NCBI GenBank assembly: GCA_016946835.1
Contig: JACVTC010000045.1
Coordinates: 962,501 to 1,026,500, forward strand
DNA length: 64,000 bases
Direction of reading: 5' to 3'
DNA from: Neocallimastix lanati (nom. inval.)
Taxonomy: Eukaryota; Neocallimastigomycota; Neocallimastigomycetes; Neocallimastigales; Neocallimastigaceae
The position numbers and the translations under genes are program-made. Of this stretch, positions 35,676-46,477 are shown in pieces; position 1 is the stretch's first letter; every line of letters starts with the position of its first letter. The notes under the pieces are model-generated. The model was not told the DNA's origin. It saw only the letters and a list, made by a program, of their open reading frames with translations, and ran no database searches.

Positions 35676-36839
35676 ATGTTGTTACAAAACAAAATTTTTT
35701 GGGCATTTAATATTCTAGAATTTCTTATATTATTATTGCCCAAATTTGTTTTATGTGATAAATGCTATAGTAATAGTAATACGGGAATTTGTATTGAAAA
35801 AAGTAAATGTAATAATAGTACTACTGATAACGTAAAATGTCCAGGAAATAATAATTTTGTGTGTTGCGTTCTTGAAACAACAGCGAATAAAAATAATATT
35901 ATAAGAAATACACGACATAGAGTAATTAATTATTTAAATGTAAAGAAAAATAAAAGATATTGAAAAAAATGTCTAAATCTAAAAGGAAAGAAAGGACTAG
36001 ATTGTTATAATAGATGCCCAGCTTTTAACATACTAAGTTCATTAAATATTTTATCATCTGAAGAAACAGTGGATGATATTATCAATAATAAAAAATCAAT
36101 TTCCAGATTTGGTGATGGAGAATTTGATCTTATTTTTGGCAAAGGGATTGGTTTCCAAAAATTTGATAAAAATATGTCGAAAAGATTGACAGATATTTTA
36201 CGGAGTAACAAGGAAGATTTAATTATTGCGATACCTATTACTTTAAAAACGGTAAAAACTAATAATAATTTTTGGAAAAACTTTATTTCAAAATATCAAT
36301 ACAAATTAATAAACCTATTTAATTTTAATAAAATATATGGTAATGCTGGAATATCACGATTTTATAATTTTAATAGTAATGGCAATTTTGTGTTAAATTA
36401 TATAAATAAATTAAAACTAGTTTGGAATAAAAAGGACGTAGTTATAATCGAAGGAGAAAAATCAAGATTTGGATTCAATAATGATTTACTTAACAATACA
36501 AAAACAATACAAAGAATATTATGTCCTGTAAAAAATGCATATAATGTATATGAAAAAATATACAATGAAGCTTTAAAAATTAATAAAGATAAATTAATTT
36601 TAATAGCTTTAGGTCCTACTGCCACAATATTAGCTTATGACTTACATAATGTTGGATACCAAGCTATTGACATAGGCCATGCAGATATTTCGTATGAATG
36701 GTTTTTAAGAAATGCTACACATAAAATTAAAATAGATAACAAATATGTTAATGAAGCATATGGTGGTGGTACAAACATAGAAGATATTACAGATAAAAGT
36801 TATTATGATCAAATTTTAGTAAAGATACTAAATGAATAA
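35676..36839 (+). pseudogene. Cys-rich secreted module plus GT-D (DUF1792) glycosyltransferase, broken by one TGA
   Basis: One frame, 388 codons, is interrupted only by TGA at 35961-35963. Residues 1-27 form a signal peptide or anchor (FLILLLPKFVLC). Residues 28-66 carry CDKC, GICIEKSKC, KCPG and VCCV, a Cys pattern like the small module attached to secreted fungal lysozyme-type proteins. After the TGA the frame continues ..KKCLNLKGKKGLDCYNRCP.. into a 256-residue domain with SRFGDGEFD, AIPIT, GPTATILAYDL and GHADISYEW. These are marks of the DUF1792/GT-D glycosyltransferases known from streptococcal adhesin glycosylation, where the DGE motif is central for donor binding. No intron with usable ends would remove the stop. 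It is a probable recent nonsense mutation (Trp fits), with readthrough or a strain polymorphism as alternatives. The domain is bacterial-like, so transfer is plausible. Confidence 0.7.
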
Positions 36840-38936
36840 TTTAATAGATTCATAAAATAAGTTACATTCAAAATTCAATATATTAATATTGATTTTATGA
36901 ATATAATTAATAAGAATTTTTTATTACAATTTTTATTATTGACAATTTAAAAATTTTTCAAGTGAATTCCTAGAGTAATCAATTTTACATTATATAAATG
37001 TTATTTTAAATAAAAAATTGATTTTTTATAAAAGAAAAAATTTTTAATTTTTTTTTATTTTTATATAATAAATTTTAAAAAATTGGAAACACTCACTTTT
37101 ATCTTTGATTTTAATATAAAAAAAATAATATATAATATTTAACGAGGTGTAATAGAACTCATATTTTATTTTTAAATTTTATTTTATTAATAAAATTTTA
37201 TATTTTATTATTAACTTAATATTTTATTATTAAAATTTTATATTTTATTATTAAATTAATAATTTATTATTTAAAATAAGGAATTGGAAATTTATTATTT
37301 AAATTTTAAATTTAAATATTAAAAAATTTTTATATTAATAAAAATTTATATTTTAATATTAAAATTTAAATATTTACTAATAAATTTTATTTTATTATTA
37401 TTAAAAATTTATTATTTTAATTTTATAATATTAATAAGATATAAAATTTAAATAATAAATTTTATATAATAATATTATAAATTTAAATAATAATTTTTTT
37501 ATAATTAATAAAATATAAAAATTAAACAATAAATTTTTTATAATAATAAATATTTATATTTAAATATTATTTTATTATAAAAAATTTGTTATTTAAATTT
37601 TATATTTTATTAATTAAATTTTATATTTTAATATTAAGTTTTAAATATTTATTAATAAATTTTATTTTATTATTATAAAAAATTTATTATATAAATTTTA
37701 TATATTATAAATAAAATTTTTTTATTTAAATTCATCATTAGAAAATTTTTTTAAATATATTTTATTTTTTATTATTAAATTTTTATATTTAAAAAATAAT
37801 CTTATTTTTAATATTAATATTTAGTATTTTATTTTTAATAATTTTATTATTTAGTATTAATATTTTTTTTATTATTTGAATCAAAATTGTGTATTTCGTA
37901 ATGTGGCGTATTCTCGAATGTGGCTTGCTTTTTTATAAATAAATAAATAATAATATTTTTTTATATATATAATTTATTAATATATATTATAAAAATAATT
38001 TTCTATAAATCTTTAATAATAGAATATATTATTATTTCTTTTGAATTAGTTATTTAATAATATTAATTAGAAAAATATATTATTATTTCTTTTGATATAA
38101 TAATTATTTATATATTTATTTATGATTGTATATAATATCTTAAAAATGTATGGCTTTATTTTAAATTATATAAAAGCCACATTGATAAATGTACTATCGC
38201 CATTTATTAAGTATTTATTTTTTATTTATTTATATTTATTGGTTTATATAAAAATTTTTTTATAACATTAAATTAATAATTAAAAAGCCACATAATGAAA
38301 TTCATCACATTGGAAATTTTATAAAATGTTAATATATATTAGAATGTATTTTGAGATATAACGTTTCTTACTTGTAATTTAAAGCCATAATTTAATACAA
38401 TTATATATATATAATTTGAAATATATAAATGCTTCAAATATTTTAAATAATTGGTAATAATCATACAAAATATATTAATCAACGTAAAACTTTTCAATTC
38501 CCAAATAGTAAAAAAAATATTACATTAACTTTATATATAAAAAAAATAATGATTCATGTCACAATTATAATGAATAATAAAATATCGATATATATATATT
38601 CATTTTTATAATATTATAATAATTTTAAATTTAATTATTATGTGGAAAATAAATTAACAATAATACTAATATGATATATGCAATTTGTTATATTATCAGT
38701 TGATAAAAATGAAAATAAAAACTCCAATTATTAATTTAATATATTTTGTTAATAATTACATAAAAATAAATTAATAAATCAATAATTAATCATTTTACTT
38801 TTTTATGTGATATTATTTATGTTGTGTCTGGTTTAATATATATATTTGAGTTATTAATAAATTTTATTAATATTTTATTATTTTATAATTAACAATATTA
38901 TTTCTCTGAAAGAAAAAAAAGAATAATATTAATTAT
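36840..38936. other. A+T-rich intergenic DNA with degenerate repeats
   Basis: No gene is seen. From about 37160 to 37800 the text is a quasi-repeat of AAATTTTATATTTTATTATTAA-like words with no fixed period. Near 37889-37925 two GTGGC motifs lie close together (GTAATGTGGCG and GAATGTGGCTTG), and further GCCACAT words occur near 38190 and 38285. These resemble short motifs inside LTRs, so old LTR debris is likely. Confidence 0.4.
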
Positions 38937-39285
38937 GTTATTTGATAAAGTACGCCTAGGTTCAAGTTCTCTTGTTGGGAGAAGTTATATTTAAGTAGTT
39001 ATTTAATTATAAATTTTTATTTACTTATTATTTAAAAATAATTATAAAATTAATACATGTATTTAATTATTATCTCTTAAATATAAAAGAATTATAAAAT
39101 AAATGTAGTATAAAACATTGCAAAGAATAATTATAAGGAATTATTATTGCTTTTATATTTGTAATTCATAATAAGTTATTTAATTAATTAATTTTTAGAG
39201 TAACTATTAAATATTTAAAGTATTTAATATAAAGTATAAAATAAAAATATAAAATATTAAAATAAAATATTCATAAAATAAAATA
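38937..39285 (+). repeat. Dispersed repeat R1, copy 2
   Basis: Matches 6561-6900 in the same orientation. This copy has an additional stretch (CTAGGTTCAAGTTCTC..GGGAGAAG) containing a GGTTCAAGTTC word resembling a tRNA B-box. It starts TGTTATTTGATAAAG and ends exactly where the copia remnant begins, so either R1 truncated the copia element or it marks that element's broken 3' side. Confidence 0.6.
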
Positions 39286-39287
39286 AA

Positions 39288-41678
39288 GTTCTTTTCCTGG
39301 AACATCTTCAAAAAATTCTATAGTTCATGCTAAAACTATCTTGTTATTAGTAGTATCATAAATTATATAGGCAGTTGGATTTGTTTCGTATCCAAGGAAT
39401 ATACCTGGAAGTGATATTCTATTGAACTTTTTCCTAAATTGTTTGGGTACATAGAAGAATGCTTGACATCCAAATACTCTGAATTTATCATAGTCAACTC
39501 TTCTATTATATAGTTCTTCAAAGGGTACTTTATTATTGTTATCTGAGTGTGGTAACCTATTATGAATATAATTTGCGTTTCTTACTGCGTTCTCCCAGTA
39601 TTTATGATTGAGTTTTCCTCCCTTCAACATAGAACCAGCATTGTATATTAGTGTACCTTTAAGTCTTTCCATCCTCCCGTTTTGTTGTGGATTATAAACT
39701 ATACTATTTTGATGTTCTATGCCATTTTCGTCATAGAACTTGTCGAACTGGTTATTACAAAGCTCGATTCCATTATCGGTTCTGATATGTTTAACATTAT
39801 AATTAAAGATGATTTTTATTCTTTTGTACCACTTTATGAACGTATTAAATGTATCAGCTTTACTTTTTATAAAATATACCCATACATATCGTGTGTAGTC
39901 ATCTAATATTGTAAGAAAATATTTGTTTCCATAAAGAGAAGTATCTGGAGAATATACTGTATCCATGTGAATCAGTTCGAAAGGTTCCTTGCTTTTATTA
40001 ATAGCTTTTTTGTATGGTTTGTTTTTCATTTTATATAAACATATATTGAAGCCTTTTTTTATTTTAATAGTACTTAGTTTATACTTAATGTTATCTATGT
40101 TAGCATGACCTAAACGTTTGTGCCACAATTCAAAATTTTCTGCATTAAAAGTCTTTATGATATTGTTGCATTTTATTTCATTATTTGTATTGTGATTATA
40201 TTTTATTTTATTTTTGAACGTCCAAATTTTATATATTTTTGAGATATTTGATTTTATTGTTGCTATTCTTTTCCTTCTGGATCAAATATAGTTACTAAAT
40301 TTTTGTTATTATGTCTATAAAATATAGTTTTGTAGCCTTCGTCATTTAAATTGTCTATAGATAATAGGTTTCTCTTAAATTCTGGTATATACAATACATT
40401 CTTTGATTTAATTTCGTTATTATTAATGTATCCTATATACGTACCAATATATGTACCAGCAATTGTATTACCGTCAGCGAATTGAATTATTTCATTGTAT
40501 TTTCTTTTATCAATCAATGTATAAAAATTATTAGTCATATGATATGTTGCACCAGAATCTATCGTCCAACTAACTACACTTTTTGGAATATTCCTTTGTT
40601 CTGTTAATTTCGATAGATAGTAGCTACTCTTGATATTCGCTCTAAGTGTTACTTTGTTTACACTGAAGTTCCTTTTATTTTATTTATTTTCTTTAGTAGT
40701 ATTTTGGCCTAGGTGTCATAGCATTTGGTGATTCTCCTTCGTCACCAGTATCATAGTCCCTCAGATCATGGAATCTGCAAATTCACAGTAGGTTTCTGTT
40801 TTTTTGTTGGCATGTACTCTATTGTTACCTTTATAATTCTTATTTTTTCTATTGTGTCAGCAATTCTTTGCTATATGCCCGATCTTCCCGCATATAAAAC
40901 ATTTTCTATTTTCTCTATTGTTATTATTTCTGTTATTGTATCTGTTGTTTTCTTTACTTTTAAATTGGGCTCTGTTATTTACTTTGGTTTTATTTAAAAT
41001 GACTGCTTTGTTTCTTTGTTTATTTTTTGATTCTTCCTTTAAATATTTTATGTATGGAATTGTAGTTTTTAAAAGTTTGCAACTACCAGTATATTTTTTC
41101 TTTGTTGAAATAATATTTATTTATATGACAGTTTCATAAGGTAATGCGGAATACAAGATATTGTATTTCTTTTCCTCAGATAGTACTTCACCAAGTACAT
41201 ATAGTTCTCCAAAAATTCTATCTAATTTGGCAATGAATAATGATATATCTGAATCCTTTTGATATATCAAAGTTTCCAGTTGATTGTTTAATTTCTTCTT
41301 TTTTTCTTCATTAGATTTATTATTCCCTTCGATTATGATTTTCCAGATATCACAGGCGGTATTTCTTCTAAAGTCTCTTTTAGTTTTCATTTCTTCTGAA
41401 ATGCTATTACTTATCAAAAACTTCGAGGTAGCATCCTTTTTAATCATCTCCTTGGTAACCTGTTCTTCATAATGTAAGATATGAGTATTTCTTACTTTTA
41501 TATGGTCATTTCTTTTGTTTTCTTTAATTTCGTTCTCTAGTATTTTCTTTAGTAATCTTTCGTCGATATATTCTTCGACACCATTTATTTGTAAGACCAT
41601 TTCCGTGTCAGGTAACCAAATGTTATAATTGTCTTTCATAAACACTACATTTGTTGACGTTACGTTTGTTATGCTCAT
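39288..41678 (-). mobile_element. Truncated Ty1/copia remnant (gag, protease, integrase)
   Basis: Read on the minus strand, the order is copia-type. Gag starts at 41678 (MSITNVTSTNVVFMKDNYNIW) and is open for 185 residues. A zinc knuckle CFICGKIGHIAKNC follows in another frame at 40860-40901, then TGA. The protease has IDSGATYHMTNN at about 40530-40560, continuing to 40263. The integrase spans 40128-39325 with WHKRLGH, HMDTV, RTDNG and RMERLKG (D,D,E core), but the CPxC half of its zinc site is deleted. It ends after IVLA, a TGA and TIEFFEDVPG, and no RT or RNase H follows. Several frameshifts and stops make it inactive. No LTR is seen on either side. Confidence 0.8.
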
Positions 41679-41680
41679 TT

Positions 41681-42388
41681 TCGATTGAGTTTTATTATTA
41701 TTTTTGTATAAAAAAAAATTATTTTATTTTTTATTGTTTATAACACTACAAAATATTTACACATATAAGTCTATGAGAATCGTAATCTTAAATTTATTTT
41801 GTTTTTTTTTTGTTTTAATCAATCACTTTTTATTTATTTTATTAAGTTCTTTTTATTTAATTATAAAAAATATTATTATTTTTATAATACTACATCTACA
41901 TAATATAATCATATTTTTGCACTAATTCATTGTTATGATATATATAAAAATCAAATATTTAGTTAATATATACAATATTTATTTTAAATATATTTTAACT
42001 TAATAATTAATAAACTATAGTAAACTTTATTTTTAACAAAAACTAATATATTAATTATATAAACTTTAATAATTTAAAATTAAGTGTCATTCAATATATA
42101 AAAATGTAGATAAAAAATATAATATATATATAATAAATAATTATATAAATATATATATATAATTTAAAATGTCATTTAATATAAAAATATATATAAAAAA
42201 TATAATATATATATAAAATAAATATTAATGTAAATATATATTAATATAAATTATTATAAAAAATAAGATATAAATTTAATATGTAAATATTCAAATATAT
42301 TATTACATATATTTATGATATGAAACAAATATGTATAGCTACATATTTCTATATTTGAATATTTATATATTCAGATAATAATTTATAT
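41681..42388. other. A+T-rich spacer
   Basis: I see no gene. It probably contains the decayed leader of the minus-strand copia remnant. From about 42100 on, runs of TATATATAT and TTTATAT lead into the minisatellite. Confidence 0.45.
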
Positions 42389-42519
42389 CTTATTATTTAT
42401 AATAATTTATTATATTATATATTTTATATTATTTATTATTTATATTTTATATATATTATTTATATTTTATTTTATTATATATTTTATATTATTTATATTT
42501 TGTATATATTATTTATATT
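42389..42519. repeat. Minisatellite, left block
   Basis: The same words as the main array (TATTTTATATTATTTAT, TTTTGTATATATTATTTATATTT) end at the exact insertion point of element B. It continues at 44443. Confidence 0.6.
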
Positions 42520-42860
42520 TGTCAGAAATTATAAATTATTTAGAACTGTAAATTAATATAAATTAATTTACATATGAAATACGTGCTGTATTGATAAATA
42601 TACATAATGTAAATATATAAATATTATAAGAATAAGCCACATTAAATTATATATATAAATATATTATAATGATAATATATGTGAAACTATTCTTAATTCA
42701 TTATTCTTATTATTCTTAATTCATAATTACTGATTCTATATAAACTATTACTAAGAATAAATATAGTAATATTGAATTCATATTAGAATTCATACATATT
42801 TGATTATAATAAATTAAATATATTAAATAAAGATTAAACATTTAAACCTAATTTCCAACA
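42520..42860 (+). repeat. 5' LTR of element B
   Basis: 341 bp, TGTCAG..CCAACA, containing AATAAGCCACATT at about 42634. It is near-identical to 44102-44442. Confidence 0.85.
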
Positions 42861-42874
42861 GATTAAGAATATCA
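42861..42874 (+). promoter_or_regulatory. Primer-binding site of element B
   Basis: GATTAAGAATATCA directly follows the LTR. It keeps the GATTAAGA..TCA frame of the tRNA-Lys type sites found in the other elements but differs in three positions. It is either a derived site or complementary to another tRNA. Confidence 0.45.
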
Positions 42875-43054
42875 ATGCTTGAGCTCTGGATAGTTTCATA
42901 TAATAAATAAAGATAAATATATTAAATTTTCGATGTCAAAAACAGTAAATAAATCTAACGATTACTTAAGTTTAAATTTGGATGAATTTTTAACAAGAAA
43001 TAATTTCAATGATTGATATATCAAAATAAGATCAATACTTGATTCTTTAGGAAT

Positions 43055-43087
<33 letters not shown>

Positions 43088-44092
43088 ATATATTGAAAAA
43101 GACATTATCAGGAACTTATATAAGAAACCTGAATACAAAATAAATAAAAAGAAAATGAAAAGGGCAATAAAAAATGACGCCTACACAAAGAATATAAATC
43201 CTTAAGTAATAAATCTGAAACAATCAGTAACGTTTCTAATAACGTTATTTATAAATTCAATAATAAAATTGAAGTAAACAATTGCAAAGTTAATACAGAA
43301 AATACTTGTAATATAAGAACAAGTAAGAACAAATTAAAAGAAAATGGAACTGAAGAAAATTCTCCTGATTCAGATATCAATGTAATAATATTTGAAGATT
43401 GTAATACTCAATGAAGTAAGTATGTAAATAGAACCTGGTAAGTTAATAATGATGATAATAAAAAAAAATAATAATAATAATAAAATAATAGTAATAATAA
43501 TAATAATAATAAAAATTAAAAATAATATTAATATATTCTTATTCTTGAACTGAGTTCAGAATAAGAGAAATTAAATTAGATGATTTCAATAATCATCAAT
43601 AAAATAAATAATTAAAATAATATTACTATATCCTTATTCTTGAACTGAGTACAAGATAAGAGAAAAGAAAACGTAATAAAATAAAATTAATAATAATTAT
43701 TTCATTTATTCTCTAATTGAGATAAGAGAAAAATGATATTAAATGTCTTCTAATTAATTCTTGAATCAACTTCAATATAAGAGAAATAAATATAATAAAG
43801 AGTAAATTTTGAATTATTTCAAAATATAAAAATCATAAAATATTATATTTACGTGTTATAAGATAAGTAAATCTAATAAATAAAGAAATAAAGAAATAAA
43901 ATAAAAAAAAAAAAAAAATTCTTTATTTCAAAATATATAAATCATAAAATATTATATTTACGCGTTATATGATAATTAAATCTAATAATAAAAATATAAT
44001 AAAAATAATTAATAATAATAATTATTATTAATAATAATAAATAATTTAATAATTTCGAAATAACTCAAAATTAAATCTCCGAATTTTGATAT

Positions 44093-44101
44093 GCGGGGGA
44101 G
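44093..44101 (+). promoter_or_regulatory. Polypurine tract of element B
   Basis: GCGGGGGAG sits immediately before the 3' LTR, a striking G-run in otherwise A+T-rich DNA and the expected plus-strand primer site. Confidence 0.75.
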
Positions 44102-44442
44102 TGTCAGAAATTATAAATTATTTAGAACTGTAAATTAATATAAATTAATTTACATATGAAATACGTGCTGTATTGATAAATATACATAATGTAAATATAT
44201 AAATATTATAAGAATAAGCCACATTAAATTATATATATAAATATATTATAATGATAATATATGTGAAACTATTCTTAATTCATTATTCCTATTATTCTTA
44301 ATTCATAATTACTGATTCTATACAAACTATTACTAAGAATAAATATAATAATATTGAATTCATATTAGAATTCGTATATATTTGATTATAATAAATTAAA
44401 TATATTAAATAAAGATTAAACATTTAAACCTAATTTCCAACA
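44102..44442 (+). repeat. 3' LTR of element B
   Basis: 341 bp, near-identical to 42520-42860. It is followed by the duplicated ATATT and then by the minisatellite. Confidence 0.85.
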
Positions 44443-45244
44443 ATATTTTATTTTATTATATATTTTATATTATTGTATATTTTATATTTTGTATATATTA
44501 TTTATATTTTATGATATTATATATTTTATATAATTTATTATTTATATTTTGTATATATTATTTATATTTTATTTTATTATATATTTTATATTATTATATA
44601 TTTTATATAATTTATTATTTATATTTTATATATATTGTTAATATTTTATTTTATTATATATTTTATATTATATATTTCATATAATTTATTATTTATATTT
44701 TGTATATATTATTTAAATTTTATTTTATTATATATTTTATATTATTATATATTTTATATTATTTATTATTTATAATTTATTATTTATATTTTATTTTATT
44801 ATATATTTTATATTATATATTTTATATAATTTATTATTTATATTTTGTATATATTATTTATATTTTATTTTTTTATATATATTTTATATTATTATATATT
44901 TTATATAATTTATTATTTATATTTTGTATATATTATTTATGTTTTATTTTATTATATATTTTATAATATTATATATTTTATATTATTTATTATTTATATT
45001 TTGTATATATTATTTATATTTTATATTATTTATTATTTATTATTTATATTTTATTTTATTATATATTATATATTTTATATTATTATATATTTTATATTAT
45101 TATATATTTTATATTATTTATTATTTATTATTTATTATTTATTATTTATATTTTATTTTATTATATATTATATATTTTATATTATTTATTATTTATTATT
45201 TATATTTTATTTTATTATATATTATATTATATATTTTATATTAT
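44443..45244. repeat. 60-bp-period A+T minisatellite, middle block
   Basis: Words TATTTTGTATATATTATTTATATTTTATTTTATTATATATTTTATATAATTTATTATT (given as a description of the unit: TTTTGTATATATTATTT, then ATTTTATTTTATTATATATT, then TTATATAATTTATTATT) recur with about 60-bp spacing and internal deletions. The block lies between the inserted elements B and copia-1. Its long I/Y/L/F open frames are by-products. Confidence 0.8.
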
Positions 45245-45448
45245 TGTTAAAATATATTTACTATATTTCATTTTATATTAACCAATCAATTAATTTAATA
45301 AATAATATTCATGTATAAAAGCTTTCTAAATGAATATGTTTTTCTTTAGTTCTATTTTCATAAAAAATATATTAATAAATAATAAAATATCTATAATATA
45401 AATAAATTAAACTATTATTTAATTATATAAACATTAATGTGTCTAAAA
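45245..45448 (+). repeat. 5' LTR of copia-1
   Basis: 204 bp, TGTTAAAATA..GTGTCTAAAA. Unlike the other LTRs here it does not end in CA. The boundary is fixed by the match to the 3' LTR and the target duplication. Confidence 0.9.
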
Positions 45449-45462
45449 GATTAAGAGTCTCA
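45449..45462 (+). promoter_or_regulatory. Primer-binding site matching a tRNA-Lys(CUU) anticodon arm
   Basis: GATTAAGAGTCTCA abuts the LTR. The complement TGAGACTCTTAATC is stem TGAGA, loop CTCTTAA (anticodon CUU) and the start of the 3' stem. The following ATCTACTAATTGAG is not part of the match. Confidence 0.65.
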
Positions 45463-45683
45463 ATCTACTAATTGAGTTTGAATTAAAATAAAGTTAAGTT
45501 ATAATATAAATTAAATTTTTCTATTTTTACCTTTCAATAAAACCAAAGAACTAATAAATTATTATTTTTATTATTTATTGTATTTTATTTATTACCGAAA
45601 CAAATCCATAAGAAATAAAGATTTTTTTAATCAACAATAAATAAAATTATAGTTAAATTGTTAAATAATAAAATTAATATTAT

Positions 45684-45985
45684 CAAGATGAAAAATTTAT
45701 TGTCAACTGATGATATTAATATTAAAAGAAAATAAAAATGATATCATCAAGATGAAAAATTTATTGTCAACTGATGATATTAATATTAAAATTAAATAAA
45801 AATGATATCATCAAGATGAAAAATTTATTGTCAACTGATGATATTAATATTAAAAGAAAATAAAAATGATATCATCAAGATGAAAAATTCATTGTCAACT
45901 GATGATATTAATATTAAAAATAAAATAAACACATTATCATCAAGATTAGAAATAAATAGTCAACTGATGGTATTTAGATAAATTT
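45684..45985 (+). repeat. Five 64-bp tandem repeats in the copia-1 leader, each a hairpin
   Basis: CAAGATG recurs at 45684, 45748, 45812, 45876 and, degenerate, 45941. Each unit pairs ATATCATCA with TGATGATAT around a loop of about 22 nt. In unit 1 a C-to-T change leaves a G-U pair, and in unit 5 the arms are TTATCATCA and TGATGGTAT, again G-U tolerant. It lies between primer site and gag, so the structure would be in the genomic RNA leader. Confidence 0.75.
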
Positions 45986-46477
45986 GAAACTAAAATATTA
46001 TTAATATAAAAAAAAATATAAATAAATTAAAGTAATAATAAAAAAACTAATTATATGTATTAAATAAAATTTTGAATAAATTACATTATATAATATATCA
46101 AATATATTAAAATGAAATTATAAAACTAATCAATGAATAAAAAATAAAAAATTTAATCAAATAATAATCAACTTTTATTTAATCAAAATTAATAATAAAT
46201 TAAATAATATAAATGCCTTATTTATTAAAGTTTGGTATTATAATACTAAATGAGATAAAAATAGTAACAAATTAATGAAATCAAATTTAAGTAAAAATTA
46301 AAATGAGAATTTTTAATATAACAAATTAATACTAATAAATTAATAAAAATTAACAGAATTAAATATTATAATATTTTTTTTTAAACTAATAAAATATTTT
46401 TATTAATGGAGATTTTAAAAAAATATATTATTAATTTAAAACAATAATAAAAATTTTAAATTTCAAAAGTACTCGAA

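Larger units (their letters stand above)
42520..44442 (+). mobile_element. Non-coding LTR retrotransposon, family B
   Basis: Two 341-bp LTRs (42520-42860 and 44102-44442), TGTCAGAAAT..TTCCAACA, differ at about five positions. A 5-bp target duplication ATATT flanks the element (42515-42519 and 44443-44447). A polypurine tract GCGGGGGAG abuts the 3' LTR, and a primer-type site follows the 5' LTR. The 1.24-kb interior has only scraps of protein-like text (LSLNLDEFLTRNNFND near 42970-43015, charged text near 43290-43400), an A-run at 43059-43085, and AATAAT repeats with three related words around TATTCTTGAACTGAGT. No protease, integrase or RT is present. It must have been mobilised by enzymes made elsewhere (TRIM/LARD-like). 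Confidence 0.85.

Noticed and set aside
33818-35963. Recoding of TGA as Trp, suggested by in-frame TGA in otherwise open genes
   Set aside because: The 6,330-codon scaffoldin and both large pol frames use TGG for Trp and contain no internal TGA. The affected loci also carry other lesions or are unsupported.
44700-45318. Open frames of 88-157 codons rich in Ile, Tyr, Leu and Phe
   Set aside because: They are translations of the 60-bp A+T minisatellite, whose period is a multiple of three. They have no domain, and several frames are open at once.
45684-45985. Regular repeats suggestive of a CRISPR array
   Set aside because: The 64-bp units repeat entirely, with no unique spacers, inside a retrotransposon leader in a eukaryotic genome.
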